Shown here: in pieces, positions 17,600 to 26,704 of the stretch
How the letters are laid out: every line of letters starts with the position of its first letter
Numbering within the stretch: the stretch's first letter is position 1
NCBI RefSeq assembly: GCF_025725725.1
Contig: NZ_CP107020.1
Span: 1,488,001-1,552,000 of the forward strand
Source: Brachybacterium huguangmaarense
GTDB taxonomy: Bacteria; Actinomycetota; Actinomycetes; Actinomycetales; Dermabacteraceae
Length of the DNA stretch: 64,000 nucleotides
Reading direction: 5' to 3'
The notes under the pieces: generated by a model
The model's database searches: none
Told to the model about the DNA's origin: nothing
What the model saw: the letters and a program-made list of their open reading frames with translations, nothing else
Program-made: the position numbers and the translations under genes

Positions 17600-17760
17600 C
17601 CGACGCAGATCTCCGCGGCCTCCGGCACCCCGCGACCGGCGACACTCCGCGATCCCCTGCGCCCCACGACCGGCGACACCCCCGTGGACCACAACACCCC
17701 GCGACCTCCGGTACCCCGCGGCCCACGACACCCCGCGACCGGCGGCACCCCCGCGATCTC
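17600..17760. repeat. degenerate short repeats, non-coding
   Basis: Several imperfect copies of a CCCCGCGACCGGCGACAC-like unit follow each other between the oxidoreductase gene and the palindrome at 17765. Frames across them on either strand read as meaningless Gly/Arg/Pro repeats, so I see no gene between 17470 and 18374. Confidence 0.5.
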
Positions 17761-17764
17761 CGAC

Positions 17765-17832
17765 ACAGACCTGTCTGAGAGAGCCGCAGCCCTTCGATTC
17801 TCGAGGGCTGCGGCTCTCTGAGACAGGTTTGT
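17765..17832. repeat. 68-bp imperfect palindrome
   Basis: Two arms of about 32 bp (ACAGACCTGTCTGAGAGAGC... against its complement ending at 17832) pair with only a few mismatches around a short loop. It lies 295 bp after the nearest upstream gene, so it is not an ordinary terminator. A repeated extragenic element is possible. Confidence 0.65.
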
Positions 17833-17975
17833 GCAGGCACCACCCCCGCCACCCCGACACCCATTCCGCCACCCCGCGACACGCCGAGCGACACCCTCGT
17901 CCCGCCCTCTCTCGAAGCCCGATCCGAGCCCTCTCGACCACCCGTCATCCACCGCGCCGTGCGTCGCCGAGGGCC

Positions 17976-18073
17976 CTGTCCACACGGTTGTCCACCCGTC
18001 CCTCGCGCAACCACGCGGATCTTCGCCCGCCGTCCTCAGCCGTCCACACCCCGCCCACAAGCGTTGTGGACAA
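17976..18073. promoter_or_regulatory. cluster of DnaA-box-like sites upstream of nrdHIE
   Basis: CTGTCCACA (17976-17984, one mismatch to TTGTCCACA), TTGTCCACC (17988-17996, one mismatch), CCGTCCACA (18040-18048, two mismatches) and a perfect TGTGGACAA on the other strand (18065-18073). They end about 17 bp before the first NrdR box. DnaA control of nrd genes is known in other bacteria; here it is inferred. Confidence 0.45.
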
Positions 18074-18089
18074 CACTCGTGTAATTCAG

Positions 18090-18134
18090 TACATCTAGTG
18101 GTGCGCCCGAGGGTCTGCCACTAGGTGTAGTGTT
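18090..18134 (+). promoter_or_regulatory. tandem NrdR boxes
   Basis: TACATCTAGTGGTG (18090-18103) and CCACTAGGTGTAGTGTT (18118-18134) match the NrdR consensus. The second contains a perfect CACTA/TAGTG inverted repeat. The shared TAGTG motifs are 32 bp apart, about three helical turns, as is usual for paired NrdR boxes. TAGTGT (18129-18134) can act as a -10 element. The leader from here to nrdH is about 240 bp with no gene. Confidence 0.8.
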
Positions 18135-18374
18135 GATCAGGTCGAGGCGCACGGAACTCCTACGGGGTCGCTGTGGTGTCACTCTGGGTCGCTGCGGTGT
18201 CGTCGACGGTGTTCCTGATGGCGCACCGACGGAGCTCCGGACGGCCCGCCGGCCCCGATCCCACCTGGGAGAGGACCGGCTCGCCGCCCCTTCCGGCCCT
18301 CGTCCCCCTGACCAGCAAGAGCAGATCCGGCGCGCAGCCCGCCCCGGTTCCCCGCGTGAAAGGCAGTCCCCTCC

Positions 18375-18632
18375 ATGGACATCACCGTGTACTCGAAGCC
18401 CCTGTGCGTCCAGTGCGACGCCACCAAGCGCGCCCTGAACAAGGCCGGTCTCGCGTACTCCGTCGTCGATGTCACCGAGGACGCCGCGGCCCTCGCCACG
18501 ATCAAGGGCATGGGCTACCTGCAGGCCCCCGTCGTCATCACGGGCGACGACCACTGGTCGGGCTTCCGTCCCGACAAGATCAAGGCGCTCGCGGGTGCCG
18601 GTGCGGCCGTGCGCCGCAGCGCCGCCGTCTGA
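18375..18632 (+). CDS. nrdH: NrdH glutaredoxin-like redoxin
   Basis: 85 residues with the redox motif CVQC (residues 11-14) in [21 protein letters not shown] and the C-terminal WSGFRPDKI helix that distinguishes NrdH redoxins. It reduces the class Ib ribonucleotide reductase NrdE using thioredoxin reductase. It is the first gene of nrdHIE, downstream of paired NrdR boxes. Confidence 0.96.
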   Translation: MDITVYSKPLCVQCDATKRALNKAGLAYSVVDVTEDAAALATIKGMGYLQAPVVITGDDHWSGFRPDKIKALAGAGAAVRRSAAV

Positions 18633-18736
18633 GACGCCCCGCCGCGGGCCTCCCGCCCCGTGCCCCGTCGTGGGCCGGAGCCGGGGGCCCGTCGTCCTCA
18701 TGCGGAACCGACACGACGATCCAGGAGGAATCGGCA

Positions 18737-19135
18737 GTGGGCACGCTCGTCTACTTCTCCTCCGTGTCGGGCAACACGCAGCGGTTCATCGAGAAGGTGG
18801 GCGTCCCGGCCCACCGGATCCCGCTGCTGCCCAAGGAGGAGCCCCTCGTCATGGACGAGGACTTCGTCCTCGTGGTCCCCACCTACGGCGGCGGGAACGG
18901 CCGCGGGGCGGTCCCCAAGCAGGTCATCAGGTTCCTCAACGACGAACGCAACCGCGCACACATCCGCGGCGTGATCAGCGGGGGGAACACCAATTTCGGG
19001 GCGGCGTACTGCATCGCGGGGGAGATCATCTCCTCCAAGTGCCACGTCCCCCACATGTACAGGTTCGAACTGCTCGGCACGCCGCGAGACGTGCAGACGG
19101 TCAGAGAAGGATTGGAAGAGTTTTGGCGACACTGA
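18737..19135 (+). CDS. nrdI: NrdI flavodoxin-like protein
   Basis: 132 residues from GTG 18737, which has AGGAGGAA at 6-bp spacing. The FMN-binding loop is [11 protein letters not shown] (about 6-16), followed by [11 protein letters not shown] and [10 protein letters not shown] near the flavin ring. NrdI supplies the oxidant that assembles the dimanganese-tyrosyl cofactor of NrdF. Its 3' end overlaps the proposed nrdE start by 13 bp. Confidence 0.95.
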   Translation: MGTLVYFSSVSGNTQRFIEKVGVPAHRIPLLPKEEPLVMDEDFVLVVPTYGGGNGRGAVPKQVIRFLNDERNRAHIRGVISGGNTNFGAAYCIAGEIISSKCHVPHMYRFELLGTPRDVQTVREGLEEFWRH

Positions 19136-21273
19136 CGGAGATGCCCTCGCACGAGCACGCCAAGGCGATGGACTACCACGCCCTGAACGCGATGCTGAAC
19201 CTGTACGGGTCGGACGGCAGGATCCAGTTCGACAAGGACCATCTCGCCGCCCGCGAGTACTTCCTCCAGCACGTCAACCCCAACACGGTCTTCTTCCACT
19301 CGCTCGCCGAGAAGCTCGAGTACCTGGTCGAGAACGGCTACTACGAGGCCGAGGTGCTCGAGCAGTACTCGCACGAGTTCGTGAAGTCGCTCTCGGAGCA
19401 GGCCTACGCCAAGAAGTTCCGCTTCCCCACCTTCCTGGGCGCCTTCAAGTACTACACGTCGTACACGCTCAAGACGTTCGACGGGAAGCGCTACCTCGAG
19501 CGCTTCGAGGACCGTGTCGTGATGGTGGCCCTGACCCTCGGCCGCGGCGACGAGCAGATGGCCCGCGCCCTCGTCGACGAGATCCTCGACGGCCGCTTCC
19601 AGCCGGCGACGCCGACGTTCCTCAACGCGGGCAAGGCCCAGCGCGGCGAGCTCGTCTCGTGCTTCCTGCTGCGCATCGAGGACAACATGGAGTCCATCGG
19701 GCGCTCCATCAACTCCGCGCTGCAGCTGTCCAAGCGAGGCGGCGGCGTCGCCCTGCTGCTGAGCAACCTGCGCGAGTACGGCGCCCCGATCAAGCAGATC
19801 GAGAACCAGTCCAGCGGCGTCATCCCCGTCATGAAGCTGCTCGAGGACTCCTTCAGCTACGCCAACCAGCTCGGCGCGCGCCAGGGTGCCGGCGCCGTGT
19901 ACCTGCACGCGCACCACCCGGACATCCTGCGCTTCCTCGACACCAAGCGCGAGAACGCCGACGAGAAGATCCGCATCAAGACCCTCTCGCTCGGCGTCGT
20001 GATCCCGGACATCACCTTCGAGCTCGCGCGGAACAACGAGCCGATGTACCTGTTCTCCCCGTACGACGTGGAGCGCGTGTACGGCAAGCCGTTCGCCGAC
20101 ATCGACGTGACCGAGAAGTACCGCGAGATGGTCGACGACCCGCGGATCGCCAAGAAGAAGATCAAGGCGCGCGAGTTCTTCCAGGTGCTCGCCGAGATCC
20201 AGTTCGAGTCGGGCTACCCGTACATCATGTTCGAGGACACGGTGAACCGGGCCAACCCGATCCCCGGCAAGGTCACCCACTCCAACCTGTGCTCGGAGAT
20301 CCTGCAGATCGCGACGCCGTCGGAGATGAACGTCGACCTCTCCTACGAGGAGATGGGCCGGGACATCTCGTGCAACCTGGGCTCGCTCAACATCGCGCTC
20401 GCGATGGACAGCCCGGACTTCTCGCGCACCATCGAGACGGCGATCCGCGCGCTGACCAGCGTCTCGGACACCTCCGACATCGAGTCGGTGCCCACGATCG
20501 CCAACGGCAACGCCAAGTCCCATGCGATCGGCCTGGGGCAGATGAACCTGCACGGCTACCTCGCCCGCGAGCGGATCTTCTATGGCTCGGACGAGGGCCT
20601 GGACTTCACGAACATGTACTTCTACGCGGTCGTGTACCAGTGCATCCGGGCGTCCATGCAGATCGCCAAGGAGCGCGGCGAGACGTTCGCGGACTTCGAG
20701 AACTCGGCCTACGGCACGGGCGAGTACTTCGACAAGTACGTCGACCAGGTGTGGGAGCCGCGCACGGAGCGCGTGCGCGAGCTGTTCGCGAACTCCTCGG
20801 TGCACCTTCCCACCCAGGAGGACTGGCGCGTGCTGCGCGACCAGGTCGCGCAGCACGGCATGTACAACGCCTACCTCCAGGCCGTGCCGCCGACGGGCTC
20901 GATCTCCTACATCAACAATTCGACGAGCTCGATCCACCCGATCGTCTCCAAGATCGAGATCCGCAAGGAGGGCAAGATCGGGCGCGTCTACTACCCGGCG
21001 CCCTTCATGGACAACGACAACCTGGAGTACTACCAGGACGCGTACGAGATCGGGTACGAGAAGATCATCGACACCTACGCCGAGGCCACCAAGCACGTGG
21101 ACCAGGGCCTGTCGCTGACGCTGTTCTTCCCGGACACGGCCACTACGCGCGACGTCAACAAGGCGCAGATCTACGCGTGGCGCAAGGGCATCAAGACGCT
21201 CTACTACATCCGCCTGCGTCAGATGGCGATCGAGGGCACCGAGGTCGAGGGCTGCGTCAGCTGCATGCTGTGA
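19123..21273 (+). CDS. nrdE: class Ib ribonucleoside-diphosphate reductase, alpha subunit
   Basis: 716 residues. Reduces ribonucleoside diphosphates to deoxy forms. Visible: [10 protein letters not shown] ... ELVSCF (redox Cys180), SNLCSEIL (radical Cys and partner) and the C-terminal shuttle EGCVSCML (Cys711/Cys714). The NrdE type lacks an N-terminal ATP cone, consistent with class Ib. TTG 19123 overlaps nrdI and is preceded by GGAAGAG; ATG 19141 is the alternative and would remove six residues. The partner nrdF is not next to it but 12.6 kb downstream. Confidence 0.96.
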   Translation: MATLTEMPSHEHAKAMDYHALNAMLNLYGSDGRIQFDKDHLAAREYFLQHVNPNTVFFHSLAEKLEYLVENGYYEAEVLEQYSHEFVKSLSEQAYAKKFRFPTFLGAFKYYTSYTLKTFDGKRYLERFEDRVVMVALTLGRGDEQMARALVDEILDGRFQPATPTFLNAGKAQRGELVSCFLLRIEDNMESIGRSINSALQLSKRGGGVALLLSNLREYGAPIKQIENQSSGVIPVMKLLEDSFSYANQLGARQGAGAVYLHAHHPDILRFLDTKRENADEKIRIKTLSLGVVIPDITFELARNNEPMYLFSPYDVERVYGKPFADIDVTEKYREMVDDPRIAKKKIKAREFFQVLAEIQFESGYPYIMFEDTVNRANPIPGKVTHSNLCSEILQIATPSEMNVDLSYEEMGRDISCNLGSLNIALAMDSPDFSRTIETAIRALTSVSDTSDIESVPTIANGNAKSHAIGLGQMNLHGYLARERIFYGSDEGLDFTNMYFYAVVYQCIRASMQIAKERGETFADFENSAYGTGEYFDKYVDQVWEPRTERVRELFANSSVHLPTQEDWRVLRDQVAQHGMYNAYLQAVPPTGSISYINNSTSSIHPIVSKIEIRKEGKIGRVYYPAPFMDNDNLEYYQDAYEIGYEKIIDTYAEATKHVDQGLSLTLFFPDTATTRDVNKAQIYAWRKGIKTLYYIRLRQMAIEGTEVEGCVSCML

Positions 21274-21287
21274 GTCCTCGCTGAACC

Positions 21288-21328
21288 GCCGACGGGCGGG
21301 CACCCGGCCAGGGTGCCCGCCCGTCGGC
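21288..21328 (+). terminator. terminator of nrdHIE
   Basis: An 18-bp perfect stem (GCCGACGGGCGGGCACCC and complement) with a GGCCA loop, 14 bp after the nrdE stop. It also separates nrdE from the convergent oxidoreductase. Confidence 0.85.
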
Positions 21329-21358
21329 GTACGGCAGGGGCGTGGTCGTGAACGCCGC

Positions 21359-22273
21359 TCAGCGTCCCTCGACGAACCGCTTGGCGACGGCGAGGTCGTC
21401 GTCGCCCAGGCCGGCGGCGACGAGCTCGTCGTACATCGCGTGCAGGCGGGGGAGCAGGGCCGCTGCGGTGTGTGTGGCGTCGGCGACCTCGCGTGCGAAG
21501 CCGAGGTCCTTGAGCATGTAGGCCGCGATGCCGCCCGGGGCGACGTCGTCGGTCTCGAGGCGCCCGCGCTTGTCGCTGAGCAGCGTCGAGCCGGCGTAGC
21601 CGCCCTCGATCGCGTCGAACAGGTCCGCGGGGGCGATCCCGGAGCGCTCGGCCAGCACCGTGGCGTCGGCGATCGCCATCATCGTGGCGCCGACGATCAT
21701 CTGGTTGCACGCCTTGGTCACCTCGCCGGCGCCGAGCGGCCCGAGGTGGCGCACCCGTCCGCACGGGGCGAGCAGCGCGGCGGCGAGCGCGACGTCGTCG
21801 GCCTCGCCCCCGGCCATGATCGACAGCGTCCCGGCCCGTGCGCCCGTGTCGCCCCCGGAGACGGGGCAGTCGACCACGCGGACGCGTCCCGCACTCGCGG
21901 CGTCGAGGCGCTCGGCCAGGGCGCGCACGGCGACGGGGGACGAGGTCGAGCCGATCATGAGCAGCAGGCGCTCGGCGCCCGCGAGCAGTCCGTCGGGTCC
22001 CTCGGGCAGCGGCTCGAGCTGGGGCAGGTCCGGCAGCATGACGAGCACGGCGTCGCACGCCGCGGCGAGCTCGCGCGGGGTCTCGGCCCAGCGGGCGCCC
22101 GCGTCGACGATCTCCTGCTTGCGCGTGCGCGAATGGACCGTGAGCCCGCCCCGGGCGCGCAGCAGATGCTCGGCCATGGGCAGGCCCATCGAGCCGAGCC
22201 CGATCACGCCCACGCGCGCGGTCGTGGCGTCGGACGGGGGAGCGGCGGGCGAAGAAGCGTCGTCGGTTCTCAT
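21359..22273 (-). CDS. NAD(P)-dependent beta-hydroxyacid dehydrogenase (tartronate-semialdehyde reductase/HIBADH family)
   Basis: 304 residues. The Rossmann motif is VGVIGLGSMGLPMAEHL (about 21-37), the substrate motif VDCPVSGGDTGARAGTLSIM (about 134-153) and the catalytic Lys is in GEVTKACNQMI. The family oxidises or reduces 3-hydroxyacids such as 3-hydroxyisobutyrate, glycerate or 6-phosphogluconate. It is divergent from a D-2-hydroxyacid dehydrogenase and the IclR-controlled idonate block, and shares the operator region at 22311. It therefore probably acts on a sugar-acid intermediate. Confidence 0.85.
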   Translation of the reverse strand: MRTDDASSPAAPPSDATTARVGVIGLGSMGLPMAEHLLRARGGLTVHSRTRKQEIVDAGARWAETPRELAAACDAVLVMLPDLPQLEPLPEGPDGLLAGAERLLLMIGSTSSPVAVRALAERLDAASAGRVRVVDCPVSGGDTGARAGTLSIMAGGEADDVALAAALLAPCGRVRHLGPLGAGEVTKACNQMIVGATMMAIADATVLAERSGIAPADLFDAIEGGYAGSTLLSDKRGRLETDDVAPGGIAAYMLKDLGFAREVADATHTAAALLPRLHAMYDELVAAGLGDDDLAVAKRFVEGR

Positions 22274-22310
22274 GGCGCGACCCTATCGCCGGGCAATGGG
22301 TCGAACAATG

Positions 22311-22324
22311 TTCAACAGAGTGAA
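22311..22324. promoter_or_regulatory. candidate IclR operator in the divergent promoter region
   Basis: TTCAACAGAGTGAA, an inverted repeat with TTCA/TGAA ends, 37 bp upstream of the minus-strand gene start and 69 bp before the plus-strand gene. The same AACAGAGTG core (other strand), together with a CAATGGGT motif, recurs before the MHS transporter at 24352-24375, with the IclR gene between the two sites. Confidence 0.55.
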
Positions 22325-22392
22325 TGTCGCGTAGCATGGGTGCTCCCGTTGCCGATCGCCGCCGCGCCGCGGCCACGAGCGAAGGAGCTTCC

Positions 22393-23451
22393 ATGGCCCA
22401 TCCCGCCGTCCGCCCCCGCGTCGTCATCGCCGTCGACCTCCCCGAGCACCTCTGCCGCCGGATCGCCGAGGCCGAGCCGCGCGCCGAGGTCGTCCGGGAC
22501 TCCGCCCTCGTGCACCCGCGCCGCTTCCCGGCCGACTGGCCCGGGGACCCCGCCCATGAGCGCTCGTCCGACGAGCAGCGTGCCTACGACGAACTCGTCG
22601 ACTCCGCCGACGTCCTGTTCTCGCTGCCCGACGTCGACCCCGCGGCCCTGGCCCGCACGGTGCGCGCCAACCCGCGTCTGCGCTGGGTGATGACGATGGC
22701 CGCCGGCGGGGGCGCCCAGCTGCGCAGCGCCGGCCTGTCGCCCGAGGAGCTCGAGCGCGTGGTCGTCACCACGAGCGCGGGCGCGCACGGCTCGCCGCTC
22801 GCGGAATTCGCCCTCTTCGGCGTGCTCGCGGGCGCCAAGGACCTCCCGCGGCTCGAGCGCCAGAAGCGCGACCACGACTGGACCGAGCGCTGGCAGATGC
22901 GTCACCTCGACGCGATGACCGTGCTCGTCGTCGGCCTCGGCGGCATCGGTGCCGCGTGCGCGAGCCGCTTCCACGCCCTCGGGGCGCACGTGCTCGGCAC
23001 CACGCGCTCGGGCCGGCCCGTCGAGGGCGTCGACGAGCTGGTCCCGATCGACGACCTCGCCGCGGCGGCGGCGCGCGCCGACGCCCTCGTGGTCACCCTG
23101 CCCGGCACCGACGCCACGACCGGCCTGATCGGCGCCGACGTGCTCGAGCGCGTGCGCCCCGGCACGATCCTCGTCAACGTCGGCCGCGGCAGCGTGGTCG
23201 ACGAGGACGCCCTGCTCGCCGCCCTCGACGACGGCCGCATCGGCTTCGCCGCCCTCGACGTGTTCGCGACCGAGCCGCTGCCCGCCTCGAGCCCCCTGTG
23301 GGACCACCCCGCCGTGCTCATCAGCCCCCACACCGCGGCGCTCGACGACCGCGAGGAGACACGGATCGTCGACCAGTTCATCGAGAACCTGCACCGCTTC
23401 TGCGACGGGCTCGAGCTGCGCAACGTCGTCGACACCGTCGAGTTCTACTGA
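22393..23451 (+). CDS. D-isomer-specific 2-hydroxyacid dehydrogenase
   Basis: 352 residues. The NAD-binding motif GLGGIGAACASRFHALGAHV (about 179-198) is preceded by TSAGAHGSPLAEFAL. The catalytic triad lies in NVGRGSVVDE (Arg), DVFATEPLP (Glu) and SPHTAA (His). The family reduces 2-keto acids; glyoxylate/hydroxypyruvate or 2-ketogluconate are plausible substrates here given the neighbouring sugar-acid genes. ATG 22393 has GAAGGAG at 6-bp spacing. Confidence 0.88.
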   Translation: MAHPAVRPRVVIAVDLPEHLCRRIAEAEPRAEVVRDSALVHPRRFPADWPGDPAHERSSDEQRAYDELVDSADVLFSLPDVDPAALARTVRANPRLRWVMTMAAGGGAQLRSAGLSPEELERVVVTTSAGAHGSPLAEFALFGVLAGAKDLPRLERQKRDHDWTERWQMRHLDAMTVLVVGLGGIGAACASRFHALGAHVLGTTRSGRPVEGVDELVPIDDLAAAAARADALVVTLPGTDATTGLIGADVLERVRPGTILVNVGRGSVVDEDALLAALDDGRIGFAALDVFATEPLPASSPLWDHPAVLISPHTAALDDREETRIVDQFIENLHRFCDGLELRNVVDTVEFY

Positions 23452-23506
23452 CCGGGCGCGGCGTCGCCCCGTCCGTCCTCGGGCGACGATCCCCGATACT
23501 GGGCGC

Positions 23507-24316
23507 ATGAGCACCGGCCCCACCCGACCTGGCGTCGAGACCCCATCGGCCAAGGATCCCGCCCCCGCCGTCACCCGCGCCCTGCGCATCCTGGGCCTGC
23601 TCGAGGAGGCTGCTGGACAGCCCCTGTCGCTCTCGGACCTCGCCCGCGCGCTCGGGGCGGCCAAGTCCTCGACGTCCAACATCTGCGCGGTGCTCGAGGA
23701 CGGCGGCATGATCCGCCGCACCGAGGGCGGATACCGCCTGGGCGTGCGCACCGCGGAGCTCGGCGGCTCCTTCACCGCCGGCTTCAACCAGGTGCGCGAG
23801 TTCTTCACGGTCGTCGAGGCGATCCCGTCCCTGCGCCGCGAGGTCGTGCAGGTCGCGATGAGGGACGGCGCCGACGCCCTGTACCTCGCGCGTCACGAGG
23901 GGCGCCAGCACCGTCTGGGCACCCCGCTCGGCTCCCGCCTGCCGCTCGTGTACTCCGCGACGGGGGTCGCGATGCTCACCGTGCTCGCGCCGGAGGAGCT
24001 CGACGCGCTGCTCGCCGCGGAGCGCTTCGTCCCGAGCACCGAGCGCAGCGCGCGCGACGCCGCGAGCGTGCGGGCCAAGGTCGCCGAGGCGCATGCGCGC
24101 GGCTACGCGATCGACCGGGGCGAGTCCTTCCCGGGCATCGTCGGGGTGGCGGCGCCGCTCGCGCCGTGGCGCCCCTCGGACCCGCAGCTCGCGATCGGGG
24201 TGGCCCTCCCCGAGGACGAGGCGGACGAGGAGGCCGTCGCAGCGCTCGGCGAGGCCGTGCTCGAGGCCGTCCGCCGCCTCACCAACCCCTTCGAACGGGC
24301 CCTGCGCCGGAGCTGA
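23507..24316 (+). CDS. IclR-family transcriptional regulator
   Basis: 269 residues. The winged helix (about 20-80) has AVTRALRILGLLEEA and LSDLARALGAAKSSTSNICAVLEDGG. The effector domain (about 95-265) has DALYLARHEGR, LPLVYSATGVAML and YAIDRGESFPGIVGVAAPL, the usual ligand-pocket segments. GATACT lies 8 bp before ATG 23507, so the mRNA is probably leaderless. It is flanked by sugar-acid catabolic genes, and two related operator candidates (22311, 24362) suggest it controls them. Confidence 0.9.
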   Translation: MSTGPTRPGVETPSAKDPAPAVTRALRILGLLEEAAGQPLSLSDLARALGAAKSSTSNICAVLEDGGMIRRTEGGYRLGVRTAELGGSFTAGFNQVREFFTVVEAIPSLRREVVQVAMRDGADALYLARHEGRQHRLGTPLGSRLPLVYSATGVAMLTVLAPEELDALLAAERFVPSTERSARDAASVRAKVAEAHARGYAIDRGESFPGIVGVAAPLAPWRPSDPQLAIGVALPEDEADEEAVAALGEAVLEAVRRLTNPFERALRRS

Positions 24317-24361
24317 CGCCGCAGGTCGGAGGATCGTGCTCCGATGAGTCTGTTCAATGGG

Positions 24362-24391
24362 TTGCACTCTGTTCAGCGGACGGTACATACT
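24362..24391 (+). promoter_or_regulatory. promoter of the transporter-idnO-idnD operon with overlapping IclR operator
   Basis: TTGCAC (24362-24367) and CATACT (24386-24391), 18 bp apart, form a promoter. TTGCACTCTGTTCA (24362-24375) overlaps the -35 and is the reverse of the AACAGAGTG core found at 22311, so repressor binding would block transcription. Confidence 0.6.
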
Positions 24392-24447
24392 CAGGAGCCG
24401 GACCAGTCCTGCGGGACGCCCCTCCGAGATGCATCAAGGGAGATGCC

Positions 24448-25878
24448 ATGAGCGAGCAGAGCCACCCGACGCCCCCATCGCCCGTCGCCGCCGATCACGA
24501 TCCTGACTACGCGGCCAACCTGCGCCGCGCGACGCTGTCCTCGAGCGTGGGCAGCGCGCTCGAGTACTTCGACTTCGCGATGTACGGGCTCATGACGGCC
24601 CTCGTCTTCAACAAGCTGTTCTTCGACCAGTCCAACCCCGGCATCGCGCTCATCGCGGCCTTCGGGATCTACGGGGTGGGCTTCGCGGCACGCCCCTTCG
24701 GCGGCCTCTTCTTCGGCACCATCGGCGACCGCATCGGGCGCCGCTGGGTGCTGATCGCGACCATCATCCTGATGGGCGGCTCCTCGACCCTGATCGGCGT
24801 GCTGCCCACCTACGAGAGCGTCGGCGCGCTGGCTCCCGTCCTGCTCGTGCTCCTGCGGCTCCTGCAGGGGTTCGGCGCGGGCGCCGAGCAGGCCGGGGCG
24901 ACCGTGCTCATGGCCGAGTACGCGCCCGTCCGCCGTCGCGGCTTCTTCTCCGCGCTGCCCTTCATCGGCATCCAGGCCGGCACCCTGCTCGCCGCCTTCG
25001 CGTTCTTCCTGCTCAACCTCCTGCCCGAGGAGCAGTTCATGGCCTGGGGCTGGCGCCTGCCCTTCCTCAGCTCGATCCTGCTGATCCTGATCGCCCTGTG
25101 GATCCGGGCCCGGCTGCGCGAGACCCCGACCTTCGTGGTCCTCGAGAAGCACGAGCAGGTGGCCCACCATCCGATCCGCGAGATCTTCACGACGGGCCGC
25201 GCGGGCGTCGTCGTCGGCATCGGCCTGCGCATGGCTGAGAACGGCGGCTCCTACCTCTTCCAGTCGGTCGCCCTTGCCTTCGTGACCTCGACCGCGATCG
25301 GCCTCGACCGCGGCATCGTGACCTGGGGCGTGAGCCTCGGCAGCCTCATCGGCATCTTCTCCGTGCCGTTCACGGGCGCCCTGTCCGACCGCTTCGGCCG
25401 CGTGCCCGTCTACCGCGCGGGCGCGGTGTTCATGCTCGTGTTCAGCTTCCCCGCCTGGTACCTGCTGACGGTCGGCAGCCACGCCGTCGCGATCGCCGTC
25501 ATCGCGATCGGCATCGGCGTGGCCGTCAACACCATGCTCGGCCCCCAGTGCGCGCTGCTGCCGGAGATGTTCGGCAACCGCCACCGGTACCTCGGGGTCG
25601 CGATGTCCCGCGAGATCTCCGCGGTGCTCGCCGGCGGGCTCGCCGGCGTCATCGGCGCCTCGCTCCTGGACTGGACCGACTACAACTGGGTGGTGATGGG
25701 CCTGTACATGGCCACCCTCGCCGCGATCACCACGAGCGCGACCTTCCTGGTCCCCGAGACGCGTGCTCGCGACCTGCTGCGGCGGGAGGATGCTGTTCGT
25801 CTGTCCACCACCGAGAAGGACACGGCGTACGCCGACGCCGAGCCCTCGCCGACCCTCGCCGCACAGAAAGAGGCCTGA
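24448..25878 (+). CDS. MFS transporter of the metabolite:H+ symporter (MHS) type
   Basis: 476 residues, 12 predicted membrane helices. The MHS hallmark is in the first loop region (SVGSALEYFDFAMYG ... FGGLFFGTIGDRIGRRWVL), with GDRIGRR between helices 2 and 3 and the repeated ALSDRFGRVPVY between helices 8 and 9. Family members carry citrate, shikimate, alpha-ketoglutarate or betaines. As first gene of an operon with two idonate-pathway dehydrogenases (next start 3 bp away), it most likely imports a sugar acid such as L-idonate or a ketogluconate. Confidence 0.88.
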   Translation: MSEQSHPTPPSPVAADHDPDYAANLRRATLSSSVGSALEYFDFAMYGLMTALVFNKLFFDQSNPGIALIAAFGIYGVGFAARPFGGLFFGTIGDRIGRRWVLIATIILMGGSSTLIGVLPTYESVGALAPVLLVLLRLLQGFGAGAEQAGATVLMAEYAPVRRRGFFSALPFIGIQAGTLLAAFAFFLLNLLPEEQFMAWGWRLPFLSSILLILIALWIRARLRETPTFVVLEKHEQVAHHPIREIFTTGRAGVVVGIGLRMAENGGSYLFQSVALAFVTSTAIGLDRGIVTWGVSLGSLIGIFSVPFTGALSDRFGRVPVYRAGAVFMLVFSFPAWYLLTVGSHAVAIAVIAIGIGVAVNTMLGPQCALLPEMFGNRHRYLGVAMSREISAVLAGGLAGVIGASLLDWTDYNWVVMGLYMATLAAITTSATFLVPETRARDLLRREDAVRLSTTEKDTAYADAEPSPTLAAQKEA

Positions 25879-25881
25879 TCC

Positions 25882-26652
25882 ATGACCGACCTGTTCGACC
25901 TCACCGGGCGCACCGCCCTCGTCACCGGCTCCAGCCGCGGCATCGGTCGTGCGCTCGTGACCGGGCTCGCCGAGGCCGGAGCCACCGTCGTCGTGCACGG
26001 TCGCGACGCGAGCCGCGCCGAGGCGGTCGCCCGTGAGCTCGGCGAGCGCACGGGCCGCACCGCCCACGCCGCGACCTTCGACGTCGCCGACGCGACCGCC
26101 GTCGACGCGGGCTTCACCGAGATCGAGGAGCGCCTCGGCGGCACGGTCGACATCCTCGTCAACAACGCCGGGATCCAGCGCCGCGCCCCCATCGCCGACT
26201 TCTCCGACGCCGACTGGCAGGACCTGCTCACGACCAACCTGACGGGGCCCTTCCACTGCGCCCGCCGTGCCGCGCGCGGCATGATCGCGCGCGGCAGCGG
26301 CAAGATCATCCAGATCGGCTCCGTCCAGTCCCAGCTCGCGCGCCCCTCGATCGCGCCGTACAGCGCCACCAAGGGCGGCATCGCGATGTTCACCAAGGGG
26401 CTCGCGGCCGACTTGTCCGGCCACGGGATCCAGGTCAACACCCTGGCCCCCGGCTACTTCGCGACCGAGCTCACGGCCGCCCTCGTCGAGGACGAGGAGT
26501 TCTCCGCGTGGGTCGCGGGCCGCACCCCCGCCGGCCGCTGGGGCGCCGTCGAGGACCTCGTCGGCCCGCTCGTCTTCCTCGCCGCCGACGCGAGCCGCTT
26601 CGTGACCGGCCAGACCCTGTTCGTCGACGGCGGCATGACCGCCGTCGTCTGA
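25882..26652 (+). CDS. idnO: short-chain dehydrogenase, probably gluconate 5-dehydrogenase
   Basis: 256 residues. The cofactor motif is TGSSRGIG (residues 15-22), the structural motif NNAG (94-97) and the catalytic Ser147, Tyr160 and Lys164 (YSATK). The start MTDLFDLTGRTALVTGSSRGIG and the QRRAPIADF and YFATELTAALVEDEEF segments closely fit gluconate 5-dehydrogenases, which interconvert 5-keto-D-gluconate and D-gluconate. It lies between the MHS transporter and the idonate dehydrogenase in one operon. Confidence 0.85.
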   Translation: MTDLFDLTGRTALVTGSSRGIGRALVTGLAEAGATVVVHGRDASRAEAVARELGERTGRTAHAATFDVADATAVDAGFTEIEERLGGTVDILVNNAGIQRRAPIADFSDADWQDLLTTNLTGPFHCARRAARGMIARGSGKIIQIGSVQSQLARPSIAPYSATKGGIAMFTKGLAADLSGHGIQVNTLAPGYFATELTAALVEDEEFSAWVAGRTPAGRWGAVEDLVGPLVFLAADASRFVTGQTLFVDGGMTAVV

Positions 26653-26704
26653 GCCCGCCGACCCCCGCGCCCTCGCACCCGACCCCCTGACGGAGGCACC
26701 CGAC

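Noticed and set aside
17976-18073. Chromosomal replication origin
   Set aside because: Only four DnaA-like sites, no AT-rich unwinding region and no dnaA/dnaN nearby; promoter control of nrd is more likely.
18135-18374. B12 riboswitch in the long nrdH leader
   Set aside because: I could not place the conserved B12-box or the expected stems; the leader only shows a short GGGTCGCTG direct repeat.
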